Source: CAWGOF01 sp963824225 (GTDB lineage Bacteria > Acidobacteriota > Polarisedimenticolia > Polarisedimenticolales > Polarisedimenticolaceae). From it: a stretch of DNA of 64,000 nt. Shown here one piece after another: positions 47,105 through 57,891 of this stretch; within the stretch, counting starts at the first letter, position 1; the number at the start of each line of letters is the position of its first letter. The stretch covers positions 2,542,001-2,606,000 of the forward strand of contig CAWGOF010000003.1 in NCBI GenBank assembly GCA_963824225.1, given 5' to 3'. The notes under the pieces are model-generated. The model searched no databases, was not told where the DNA came from, and was given only the letters and a program-made list of their open reading frames with translations. The position numbers and the translations under genes are program-made.

Positions 47105-48007
47105 CTACCTGACGCTCTTGTGCGAGAGGACGATGAGATCTCGTTCGAGCTCGTCGAGCAACGCCTCGAGCCGATTTCGATGGAAGCCGAGGCATTTCCG
47201 GATCGGGTCGCTCAGAATCGTGCCGGCCATCCCGCCGACGGTCAGAACGACTACCACGAACACGAGCGCCATCCAGATCGTGCTCTCGTGTACCGCCGGA
47301 GGGAACACGTTGTAGAACGCGGACCCCATCTTCTTCCCGAGGAAGAACCGGGAAGCGGCGCGCTCGTGAGCGCCCTTCTTCGCAAGACCGTGAGCGACGT
47401 CGGACAAGCTGAGGGACATCGACCCCAGGATCACCCAGCTCATCGCGAGCGTGAGGAGCGTGCCGAACAGGTCGGAGAGGATCGCCCGTCCGGAGGAGAA
47501 CTGATGCAGCTGCCGCGTCAGCGTTCTTGACGGCGCGTGGTCGGGCCGCTCGAGCTCCAGTAGGTCGAGCCTCCGACGTAGCGAGGAGGTCTCGTCGAGC
47601 TCTTTCCTCAGACCGTCGGGAAGGCCGGTGGGCGACCGCTCGCGGTCCCACTCCAGGAGGTCGCTGCAGATGCGTCGCTCGATCTGCCGCTGATAGCCGG
47701 TCTTGATCCCCGGTGGCAGGCACCTGGCCCACCGAGCCAGCTTGGGATATCCCACACGCTCCGCGGTGTCTGCAACCTTTTGAATAGCCAGGAAGGGCAG
47801 AGCCCACGCGGAATTCACCGGCGCGCAGGCCAGGTCGAACCAGACCGTGGGGCGCTGCAGCTCCCAGGTTTGTCGTATGGAGAAGTTGGCACTCACGAAG
47901 TCAGGGATTCTCTGACGACAGCGCTCGATGTAATTCTCGATACCGCGGTCCACGTGGGATGGGACGCGATCGAGCTCCCGCTCGAGTTCCTCGACGGTGT
48001 GGCTCAA
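47105..48007 (-). CDS. DUF6635-like protein with two membrane segments
   Basis: About 300 residues from TTG 48007. The N terminus has VDRGIENYIERCRQRIPDFV, SIRQTWELQRPTVWFDLACA and PLARWARCLPPGIKTGYQRQ, like DUF6635 proteins. Two hydrophobic segments (LFGTLLTLAMSWVILGSMSL; WMALVFVVVVLTVGGMAGTI) flank a charged loop. The cytoplasmic C terminus is Arg-rich. ATG 48121 is an alternative start, but would leave only 24 bases to the divergent kinase gene; the AT-rich patch CTAAATTT (48027-48034 region) fits a shared promoter instead. Function unknown. Confidence 0.7.
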   Translation of the reverse strand: MSHTVEELERELDRVPSHVDRGIENYIERCRQRIPDFVSANFSIRQTWELQRPTVWFDLACAPVNSAWALPFLAIQKVADTAERVGYPKLARWARCLPPGIKTGYQRQIERRICSDLLEWDRERSPTGLPDGLRKELDETSSLRRRLDLLELERPDHAPSRTLTRQLHQFSSGRAILSDLFGTLLTLAMSWVILGSMSLSLSDVAHGLAKKGAHERAASRFFLGKKMGSAFYNVFPPAVHESTIWMALVFVVVVLTVGGMAGTILSDPIRKCLGFHRNRLEALLDELERDLIVLSHKSVR

Positions 48008-48145
48008 GGTGAAGCGAAATTTAGGGCGCGGCTGGGCGGGCGGCAACGGACGGCCAACTGCCCCTGTCGCACGCGAGGCGACGTAGCATAGGTCGTGGTG
48101 GGTGACGCGCCTCCGTGGCATGGTGGTCGCTGGAGCGGACGCGCA

Positions 48146-50650
<2,505 letters not shown>

Positions 50651-50668
50651 GCCTGGAGACCCCCACGG

Positions 50669-51439
50669 TCAGCCCAGCGTGTCGATCAGCCCCTCGAGCC
50701 GCCCCCGGTAGCGCCGGCTCAGCGGGAGGTCGGTGCCGTCCGCCAGCGTCACGGTCAGATCGCCGTGCCCGCGCGGGACGAGCCGGCTCACGCGGTCGAC
50801 GTTGACGATGATGCCGCGCTGAATACGGACGAACTGTCGCGGATCGAAACGCTCCTCGAGGCGCTGCAGCGAGGCGCGCACGAGGAACGACCCCTCGGTC
50901 GTGTGCAGGCGCACGTAGTTCGCCTCGGCCTCGAGCCAGGCCACGTCGCGCACGCGGATGACGCGCGTCGCTTCGCCGTGCTTGACCGCAAGACGCTCGA
51001 GTCGCCGGCCCGCGCCATCGAGGTGGCGCATCAGCCGTTCCAGCCGGCCACTGAGCTCGCGGTCTTGCCGGCTGCCGAAGTGGTCGCGCACGCGCGCCAG
51101 CGTCTCGTCGAGACGTGGCTCGTCGAACGGCTTCAGCAGATAGTCCAGCGCGTGCAGCTCGAACGCGCGCACGGCGAACTCGTCGTGAGCCGTGACGAAC
51201 ACGATGCGCGGTCGCTCGCCCGGGTCGAGCTGGCCGATCACGTCGAACCCGTCCATGTCGGGCATTCGGATGTCGAGGAGAACGAGGTCGGGTCTCAACC
51301 GCCGGATGGCGTCGAGCGCCTCGGCACCGTTGCGGGAGGCCGGGAGAACCTCGAAATCACGCTGCCGCTCGAGCATCGAGCACAGCCAGTTCCGCGGGAT
51401 CGGCTCGTCCTCGACCACGAGCGTGCGGATTGGCTTCAC
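50669..51439 (-). CDS. LytTR-family response regulator
   Basis: 256 residues from GTG 51439. The receiver domain carries VVEDEPIPRNWL, the phospho-acceptor DLVLLDIRMPDMDGFDVIG and the Lys in YLLKPFDEPR. The C-terminal LytTR DNA-binding domain reads WLEAEANYVRLHTTEGSFLV, RIQRGIIVNVDRVS and PLSRRYRGRLEGL. The start overlaps the kinase stop (GTGA). It is paired with the LytS-type kinase just upstream. The target promoter is not known; the propeller gene divergent from the kinase is a candidate. Confidence 0.93.
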   Translation of the reverse strand: MKPIRTLVVEDEPIPRNWLCSMLERQRDFEVLPASRNGAEALDAIRRLRPDLVLLDIRMPDMDGFDVIGQLDPGERPRIVFVTAHDEFAVRAFELHALDYLLKPFDEPRLDETLARVRDHFGSRQDRELSGRLERLMRHLDGAGRRLERLAVKHGEATRVIRVRDVAWLEAEANYVRLHTTEGSFLVRASLQRLEERFDPRQFVRIQRGIIVNVDRVSRLVPRGHGDLTVTLADGTDLPLSRRYRGRLEGLIDTLG

Positions 51440-52579
51440 GGCCGTCGGGGAATTGAGATATGGGCGACCACGCCACCCCCGTCTCGGTCGCTCAGCTCGA
51501 GCGTGTGGTCGCGCGGATACGCGGCCTCCAGTCGCGCGCGTGTGTTCGAGAGTCCCACGCCACATCGGAGCTGGCCGCTGGCGCCATTCCCGAGGCCCGT
51601 TCCGTTGTCACACACACGCAGCTCGAGTCTCCCGTTGCTCCGCGACGGCGTGCACCTCGATCTCCCCGCCCTCGGCCCGGCGACCGATCCCGTGGCGCAC
51701 GGCGTTCTCGACGAGTGGCTGCAGGATGAACCCGGGCACGGCACAGGCCAGGCAGGCCTCATCCGATTCCACACGGATGCGCAAGCGGTCGGCGAAGCGG
51801 ACCTGCTCGATCTCGAGATACGCCCGAACGTTCTCCAGCTCCTCGCGCAGCGGGATCTCCCTCACGCTCCCGACGTTGAGACTGCTGCGCAGGAGCCGGG
51901 CCAGCTTTTGTACGACAGCGCGCGCGGCTGCGGGATCGACCTCGACCAAGGCCGACACCGTGTGCAGGGCGTTGAACAGGAAGTGCGGCTGGATCTGGGA
52001 ACGCAAGGCGTCGAGCCGCGCCTCCGAGAGCTGGGCGCGCAGCTCCGCGGCCTGCCGCTCGCGCTCGCGCGTCCGCCGGATGTAGTCGACGTACCAGGTG
52101 ATCCCGACGATCGCCAGGTACAGCAGCACGTTGAGATGCATCGTGTGACGCAGCAGCTTGACGAACAGGAACGAGAACGAGATCGGGTCTCCGGCCGCCG
52201 CGTCGCGGACGACGTTCTGTGCCGTGTCGATCGAGACCTGCAGCGCGGCGACGAGGACAGCCAGAGCGAGATGCGCCAGCGCGACGAGATAGCCGCGTCG
52301 CCGCCGCGGGGGGATACGGCGAGCCAAGTAGACGACCAGGGGCGTGAGCGCGGCCCAGATCAGCGCGTCGGGGAGACCGTAGAGGAGCGCCTCACGCCAC
52401 CCGAACTCGTCCACCACCATGCGCAGTCGCGTGGCGTTGAACAGACCCCACAGCGACCATCCCGCGAGGATCGCCGCGGCCAGCAGCAATCGACGTCGCA
52501 CGCGCAGCCAAGCTACTCCATCCAGCCGCTCCGGCAAACTGTCGCCCGTTCGTCCTCGTGGCGGTCCCGCTCGTACCAT
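51436..52579 (-). CDS. LytS-type sensor histidine kinase (one internal frameshift)
   Basis: About 380 residues from ATG 52579. Four or five membrane helices (RRRLLLAAAILAGWSLWGLF, ALIWAALTPLVVYLARRI, HLALAVLVAALQVSI, LNVLLYLAIVGITWYVDYI) precede the His_kinase domain: SQIQPHFLFNALHTVSALVE (phospho-His), VPGFILQPLVENAVRHGI (N box). The ATPase end LELRVCDNGTGLGNG and GVGLSNTRARLEAAY is in another frame, shifted by one base near 51642 after EVHAVAE. The shift may be an error. Coupled to the response regulator by a 4-base overlap. Confidence 0.85.
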
Positions 52580-52630
52580 CCGTGCGTCGCTGCGAGACCT
52601 GACGCGTACTCTCGGACGGGAGGTGACCGC

Positions 52631-55018
52631 ATGAACACCCGGATCGCGCTGCGCGTCTCGCTGCCGATGCTCCTCGTCTCTGTCGCCGCGGTCGCTCAAG
52701 ATTGGCCGTGTTGGCGCGGGCCGCAGCTCGATGGTGTGCTGCGCGGTGTCGATCCATTTTCGCAGCCGTTCGATCTGCGGGTTGGCTGGAGCCGCACGAT
52801 CGGCGCGGGGTATTCGGGGATCGTCGCGGCCGACGGCGCAGCCGTGACGATGTTCTCGGACGGCGAGTCGGACTTCCTGGGTGCGTTCGACATGGCGACC
52901 GGGGCCGAGCGCTGGCGCGTGCAGATCGGCCAGACCTACGAGGGACGCCATGGCTCGGAGGACGGGCCGTCCTCGACACCGTGCGTCGTGGACGGCCGCG
53001 TGTTCGGCGCGGGACCTCACGGTCGCTTTCTCGCGGTCGACCTCGCCACGGGACAAACGGCATGGTCGGTCGATCTCGCGAAGACGCACAACGTACGCGT
53101 TCCCTGGTATGGCTTTGGTGCTTCGCCCCTTCCCATCGGTCCCGCGGTGTTCCTGCCCGCGGGGACGACCGATGGCAAAGCGGGTTTCGCCTTCGACCGC
53201 CAGAGCGGCAAGCTGCTGTGGTCGGTGTCGGCCGGCTGGGTCGACTATCAGCCGACGCTGCCGCTCGACGTCCCCGACACGCTGCTCGTCACCGACGCGA
53301 CCCACGTCAACATCGTCGATGCGCGTGCAGGCGTTGTGCGCGCGCGCTTCGAGCACCGGCCGGGCGAGCGCGACATGGGATTCCCGCAGATCGTGCCGGT
53401 GGGCGCCGACCGGCTGCTCCTCGGCTACCAGGACGAGAGCGCGCTGTTCACCTTCGATCGCGCCGCCGACCCGCCTCTGCGAGAGCTCTGGCGCACGCGC
53501 GATCTGCGGGACTCCTACAACCCGCCCGTGGTCCACGGGAAGACGGTGTTCGGGCTCAGCGGTGTGTTCCTCGTCGCGATCGACCTCGATAGCGGCGCAC
53601 GGCTGTGGAAGTCGCGCGAGCCCGGCGCGCGGGGTCTGATCCTCGTCGGCGAGCACCTCGTGCTCCTTGCGAACAACGGCGACGTCGTGGTTGCGGAGGC
53701 GCGCCGCGAAGGGTATCGGGAGACGGCGCGGATCCACGTTGCCGGGCGCGGGGGCTTCACGGCTCCGATCTTCGCCGGCGGCCGCATCCTGGTGCGGAAC
53801 ACCGAGACGCTAGCCAGCATCGTGGTGACACCGCGCTCGGGCGGCGCGACCGAGGCTGTGGCGACACGTTCCGCGCCGCCACTGGGCGAGTTCGGCCACT
53901 TGGTTCAACGTCTGCGCGAAGCGCAGCAGCCATCGAAGCTGCTCGACGAGTGGTGGCAGAAGCAGCGATCCTTCCCCGTAGTCGAGAACGATTCGATGGT
54001 GCACTTCCTCTACCGCGGCCCCGCGGCGGACGTCGCGCTCCTCGGCGACATGGCGCCGGATCGCGGCCTGCCGGTGCCGATGGAGCGCATTCCGGGAACC
54101 GACGTGTTCTACCGCTCGTTCGAGTACGCACCGGACGGCCTCTGGCAGTACGCGTTCCTTGTCGACCACGATCGGGTCGAGATGGACCCCCTCAACTCCG
54201 CGCGGGCCCCGGCGGTCGCCACGATCGGCGGCAACCCCCAGTCGTTCGGCTACGAGAGCCCCGAGCTCGAGTCGGTGCTGCGAATGCCGCGCTTCGCGCG
54301 GGCGGAGTTCCTGACGGAGGCGCCGGGGGTCGGCGCACGATTGGAGAAGATTCCCTTCGCTCCTACAGGGGAACGGTTTCTCAGCACGCCGCGTGACGTC
54401 GTGGTGTACCTACCCGACGGGTATCGTGCCGACGGCCCGCCCTACCCCGTGCTCTACGTCCTGGGTGGAGACCTGTGGCTCGAGCACGGCCACATGCGCA
54501 ACGCTCTCGACCACCTGATGAAGGAACGGGTCGCGCCGGCGATCGTCGTTTTCGTCCCGTACCACGAAGGCTCCCGTGACCGGTTGGATGCGGAGGACCA
54601 CGCGAAGATCCTCCTCGATCAGATCGTACCGCTCGTCGATCAGCGCTACCGCACGTTGCCGCGAGGTGCCGTGCTCGGAGCGGGGGCCGACGGTCCGGGC
54701 GCACTGGTCGCCGCGTTTCGTGCGCCCGAGCGCTTCCCGCGCGTGGCGCTTCAATCGCCCGAGATCGATCCCGAGGAGCTCGCGTTGATCGAGCCTACCC
54801 AGGGCCGACCGGAGCACGTGTACCTCGACTGGAGCCGCTACGAGACGCGCGTGCTCGACGAGAACACGGACTACCGCTCGATGGCCCGCAAGCTCGAACG
54901 GGTGCTTCAGAGCAGGGGCTGCACGGTGAGCGGGGGCGAGGTCCAGGCGGGACCCGGTTGGGATAGCTGGTCCTCGCGCCTGGATCGCGTGCTCGCAGCC
55001 TTGCTCCCGGTCGAGTAG
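52631..55018 (+). CDS. Secreted PQQ-type propeller fused to a catalytically dead esterase-D-like domain
   Basis: 795 residues from ATG 52631 (GGGAGGT before it). A signal (LRVSLPMLLVSVAAVAQ) precedes a PQQ-like beta-propeller with FDMATGAERWRVQIGQT, LDLATGQTAWSVDLA and FDRQSGKLLWSVSAG. An E-set/CBM48-like domain follows near 455-530 (VHFLYRGPAADVALLGDMAP). The last 240 residues have an esterase-D-like fold (RDVVVYLPDGYRADGPPYPV, LYVLGGDLWLEHGHMRN, RDRLDAEDHAKILLDQIVPL). The nucleophile elbow G-x-S-x-G reads AGADG, and the usual C-terminal catalytic His is GWDSW here, so hydrolysis is unlikely. Divergent from the LytS kinase. Confidence 0.85.
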   Translation: MNTRIALRVSLPMLLVSVAAVAQDWPCWRGPQLDGVLRGVDPFSQPFDLRVGWSRTIGAGYSGIVAADGAAVTMFSDGESDFLGAFDMATGAERWRVQIGQTYEGRHGSEDGPSSTPCVVDGRVFGAGPHGRFLAVDLATGQTAWSVDLAKTHNVRVPWYGFGASPLPIGPAVFLPAGTTDGKAGFAFDRQSGKLLWSVSAGWVDYQPTLPLDVPDTLLVTDATHVNIVDARAGVVRARFEHRPGERDMGFPQIVPVGADRLLLGYQDESALFTFDRAADPPLRELWRTRDLRDSYNPPVVHGKTVFGLSGVFLVAIDLDSGARLWKSREPGARGLILVGEHLVLLANNGDVVVAEARREGYRETARIHVAGRGGFTAPIFAGGRILVRNTETLASIVVTPRSGGATEAVATRSAPPLGEFGHLVQRLREAQQPSKLLDEWWQKQRSFPVVENDSMVHFLYRGPAADVALLGDMAPDRGLPVPMERIPGTDVFYRSFEYAPDGLWQYAFLVDHDRVEMDPLNSARAPAVATIGGNPQSFGYESPELESVLRMPRFARAEFLTEAPGVGARLEKIPFAPTGERFLSTPRDVVVYLPDGYRADGPPYPVLYVLGGDLWLEHGHMRNALDHLMKERVAPAIVVFVPYHEGSRDRLDAEDHAKILLDQIVPLVDQRYRTLPRGAVLGAGADGPGALVAAFRAPERFPRVALQSPEIDPEELALIEPTQGRPEHVYLDWSRYETRVLDENTDYRSMARKLERVLQSRGCTVSGGEVQAGPGWDSWSSRLDRVLAALLPVE

Positions 55019-55073
55019 CGATCCCCGCTGCAAGATTGTCAAGACGCCGTGAACGATTGTCAGACATTGTCAA
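55019..55073. repeat. Intergenic repeat, copy 2
   Basis: Begins directly after the propeller-pseudoesterase stop with GCGATCCCCGC, contains three TTGTCA boxes (ATTGTCAAGAC, ATTGTCAGAC, ATTGTCAACC) and the common core GTGAACGATTGT. It is 78 bases upstream of the RCC1-repeat gene. Confidence 0.6.
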
Positions 55074-55150
55074 CCGGCTACCCGGCGAACCGGTAGCAGT
55101 AGCCGAACTGTACTAGGGTATCTGGGTCCCCCCACCCAGGAGGCGAACCG

Positions 55151-57853
55151 ATGAGCCCTCGGTGCTCGATCCTCGTCGTATTGGCCCTGACGACCCTGTT
55201 CCGGACCGAGGCCAGCACCATCGTGGGGTTGGCCGCGTGCAGCGGAGGCGGGCCTGATTGCACGCCGCCGCCGCCGAACTCGGGCTTCATCAGCGTCGCC
55301 TCCGGCAACTATCACGGCATGGGCCTGAGGTCTGACGGGAGCATCGCGACGTGGGGCATGTGCGACGTCGAGCAGTGCGACGTGCCGCTACCGAACTCCG
55401 GCTACACGGCGATCTCGGCCGGCGATAGCCACAGCTTGGCTCTAAGGCCCGGCGGCTCGATCGTGGCCTGGGGGAGCAACGAGGCGGGGCAGCTCGCTGT
55501 GCCGGAGCCGAACACGGGGTTCGTGGCCATCGCCGCCGGAGGGCTGCACAGCCTGGGGCTGAAGTCGGACGGCTCGATCGTCGCCTGGGGCACATCGCCG
55601 GGATCACCCACGGCCCCGCCCGCTCCCAACACGGACTGGGTGGCCATCGCGGCAGGCGGCTGGCGCAGCATGGGCTTGAAGTCCGACGGCTCGATCCGCA
55701 TGTGGGGCAGCTGCCCTCCCGGACAGTGCACGGTGCCGTCGCCGAACACCGGGTTCATCGCGATCTCGACGCACCACTTCCACGCCCTCGCCGTCCGGGC
55801 CGACGGCTCGATCGTGGCCTGGGGCAGCAACGACTTCGGGCAGCTCGACGTACCGCCGCCGAACACCGGCTTTTCGGCCGTCGCCGCGGGAGGCCAGTTC
55901 AGCATCGGGCTGAAGGCCAATGGCTCCGTCGTGGTCTGGGGCCACTACGATCCGAGCACCGTGCCCTTGCCGAACGCGGGCTACGAAGAGATCACAGCGA
56001 ACAACAGCTTCGCCTACGCGCTCAGATCGGACGTCACGTTCACCGAGCACCTGGTCTCCACGAGCGCCCGGTTCTCGACTTCGGTCGTCGCCGCGGACGT
56101 CGACGGTGACGGCGACACCGACGCCGTTACGGCGGAGTACGACTTCAACACGGTGGGCTGGTACGAGAACGATGGCGCGACGCCGCCCGGATGGACGAAG
56201 CGATTCGTAGACAACGGCACTGCTCTAGGCCCCGTCACCGTGGCGGCGGGAGACGTGGATGGCGACGGCGACGCCGATGTCTTCTCCGCCAACCTCAACG
56301 AGGAAGGGGTCGTGTTCTACGAGAACCGAGGGGCCACCTGGGTCAAGCAGGCGCTCACCTCAGGCCAGGGCGTGGGGATGGACGTCGCCGACGTGGACGG
56401 AGACGGCGACCTCGACGGGATCGGGGGTCTGGGCCAGAGCCCGGGTGTCGAGTGGTACGACAACAACGGCGCGGTTCCTCCGAGCTTCACAGTGCGCAGC
56501 GTCTCGGCGGGGCTCGTCGGCGCCCAGTCGGTGCATGTGGCGGACCTCGACGGCGACGGCGACACCGATATTCTCGCGACCGACACGTCGAACGATCGCG
56601 TCCTGTGGTTCGCGAATAGCGGCGCTCGGCCTCCGGTATGGACGCAGCGCGTCGTCAGCACGACCGTCGACGATCCGTATTCGGTGTTCTCGGCGGATCT
56701 CGATCAGGACGGTGACGTGGACGCGCTCTCGTCGTCGTCCGGCCTGATCGCATGGCACGAGAACAACGGCGCATCGCCGCCAAGCTTTACGACCCGCGCG
56801 ATCTCGGAGACCTGCAATGCGTCGACCTCCGTCCATGCGGCCGACCTCGATGCCGACGGCGACCGCGACGTGATCGCCGGTTGCAGGAGCGCGGTGCTGT
56901 CGTGGTTCGAAAGCCCGGGCGGAGCGTCGCCGACCTTCCGCGAGCACCCGGTCGGGAGCTGTGCGTCGCCGGTCGGGGTCTTTGCCGCCCCGGTCGAGGC
57001 CGATGCAGACATCGACATCCTCTGCTCCGCCAACGCCCCCTCGGGCAAGGTCCACTTCTTCGAGAACAACGGTTCGGGCCTTGGGAGCTGCTCCGCGGAC
57101 ACCGACTGCGGCGACGGCCTCTTCTGCAACGGTGCCGAGGACTGCGCGGGCGACGAGTGCCAGGCGGGCGTGAGACCCTGCGCATACCCCCAAGTGTGCC
57201 GCGAGAGCGACGATCAGTGCGTCGAGTGCCTGAGCCATGGGAGCTGCGCGGACTTCGAGTTCTGCAACGGCGTCGAGTTCTGCTCGCCGGCCGGGACGTG
57301 CGAGGCAGGCACGCCCTTCCCGTGTGAACCACCCCTCTTCTGCAGCGAGATCTGGGATCGCTGTGTGCAGTGCAGCGGCAGCGCCCAGTGCAGCGATGGT
57401 CTGTTCTGCAACGGCGTCGAATCGTGCAGCGCCGGGGACTGCCACGCGGGCAGCAACCCCTGTCCGGGCCAAGGCTGCGACGAAACGAGCAACGTGTGCA
57501 CGAGTGGCTCACAAGGGCCGGCGGGCCGCGTGCCGAACGGCACTCCGCTCCGCCTCCAGAAGGCCGGGTCGAACATCACGCTGAGCTGGGGCGCGTCGTG
57601 CGTCGGGACCGACACCGACTACGCGGTCTACGAGGGAACGATCGGCGGCACGTTCACGAGCCACACGTCACGCCTCTGCAGCACGGGCGGGCTCAGGACG
57701 GCGACCCTCGCACCTGCCGTCGGGAACCGGTACTACCTCGTCGTGCCTCGCAACTCGGCCCGCGAGGGTTCCTACGGGATAAGGACGGGCGGCGTCGAGC
57801 GGCCGGTTGGCCTCGGCCAGTGCGCGCCGCAACTCATCGGGAGCTGCCCGTAG
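55151..57853 (+). CDS. Secreted RCC1-repeat / VCBS-repeat protein with Cys-rich region
   Basis: 900 residues from ATG 55151 (CAGGAGG upstream). Signal (CSILVVLALTTLFRTEAS). Seven RCC1-like units follow (SGNYHGMGLRSDGSIATWG; AGDSHSLALRPGGSIVAWGS; AAGGLHSLGLKSDGSIVAWG and so on), then seven or more VCBS/FG-GAP repeats (ADVDGDGDTDAVTAEYDF, AADLDADGDRDVIAG), then a Cys-rich zone (DTDCGDGLFCNGAEDC, CSDGLFCNGVESCSAG) and the C-terminal module with VYEGTIGG...RYYLVVPRNSAREGSYG. A cell-surface or secreted binding protein. Confidence 0.9.
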   Translation: MSPRCSILVVLALTTLFRTEASTIVGLAACSGGGPDCTPPPPNSGFISVASGNYHGMGLRSDGSIATWGMCDVEQCDVPLPNSGYTAISAGDSHSLALRPGGSIVAWGSNEAGQLAVPEPNTGFVAIAAGGLHSLGLKSDGSIVAWGTSPGSPTAPPAPNTDWVAIAAGGWRSMGLKSDGSIRMWGSCPPGQCTVPSPNTGFIAISTHHFHALAVRADGSIVAWGSNDFGQLDVPPPNTGFSAVAAGGQFSIGLKANGSVVVWGHYDPSTVPLPNAGYEEITANNSFAYALRSDVTFTEHLVSTSARFSTSVVAADVDGDGDTDAVTAEYDFNTVGWYENDGATPPGWTKRFVDNGTALGPVTVAAGDVDGDGDADVFSANLNEEGVVFYENRGATWVKQALTSGQGVGMDVADVDGDGDLDGIGGLGQSPGVEWYDNNGAVPPSFTVRSVSAGLVGAQSVHVADLDGDGDTDILATDTSNDRVLWFANSGARPPVWTQRVVSTTVDDPYSVFSADLDQDGDVDALSSSSGLIAWHENNGASPPSFTTRAISETCNASTSVHAADLDADGDRDVIAGCRSAVLSWFESPGGASPTFREHPVGSCASPVGVFAAPVEADADIDILCSANAPSGKVHFFENNGSGLGSCSADTDCGDGLFCNGAEDCAGDECQAGVRPCAYPQVCRESDDQCVECLSHGSCADFEFCNGVEFCSPAGTCEAGTPFPCEPPLFCSEIWDRCVQCSGSAQCSDGLFCNGVESCSAGDCHAGSNPCPGQGCDETSNVCTSGSQGPAGRVPNGTPLRLQKAGSNITLSWGASCVGTDTDYAVYEGTIGGTFTSHTSRLCSTGGLRTATLAPAVGNRYYLVVPRNSAREGSYGIRTGGVERPVGLGQCAPQLIGSCP

Positions 57854-57891
57854 CTGTGAAGTCTCATGGCCTGCAGCTAAGGACCGGCCGC

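Noticed and set aside
50765..52630. Very long N-terminal extension of the propeller-pseudoesterase frame
   Set aside because: This part is antisense to the LytTR/LytS genes, lacks protein-like composition, and the signal peptide starts at 52631.
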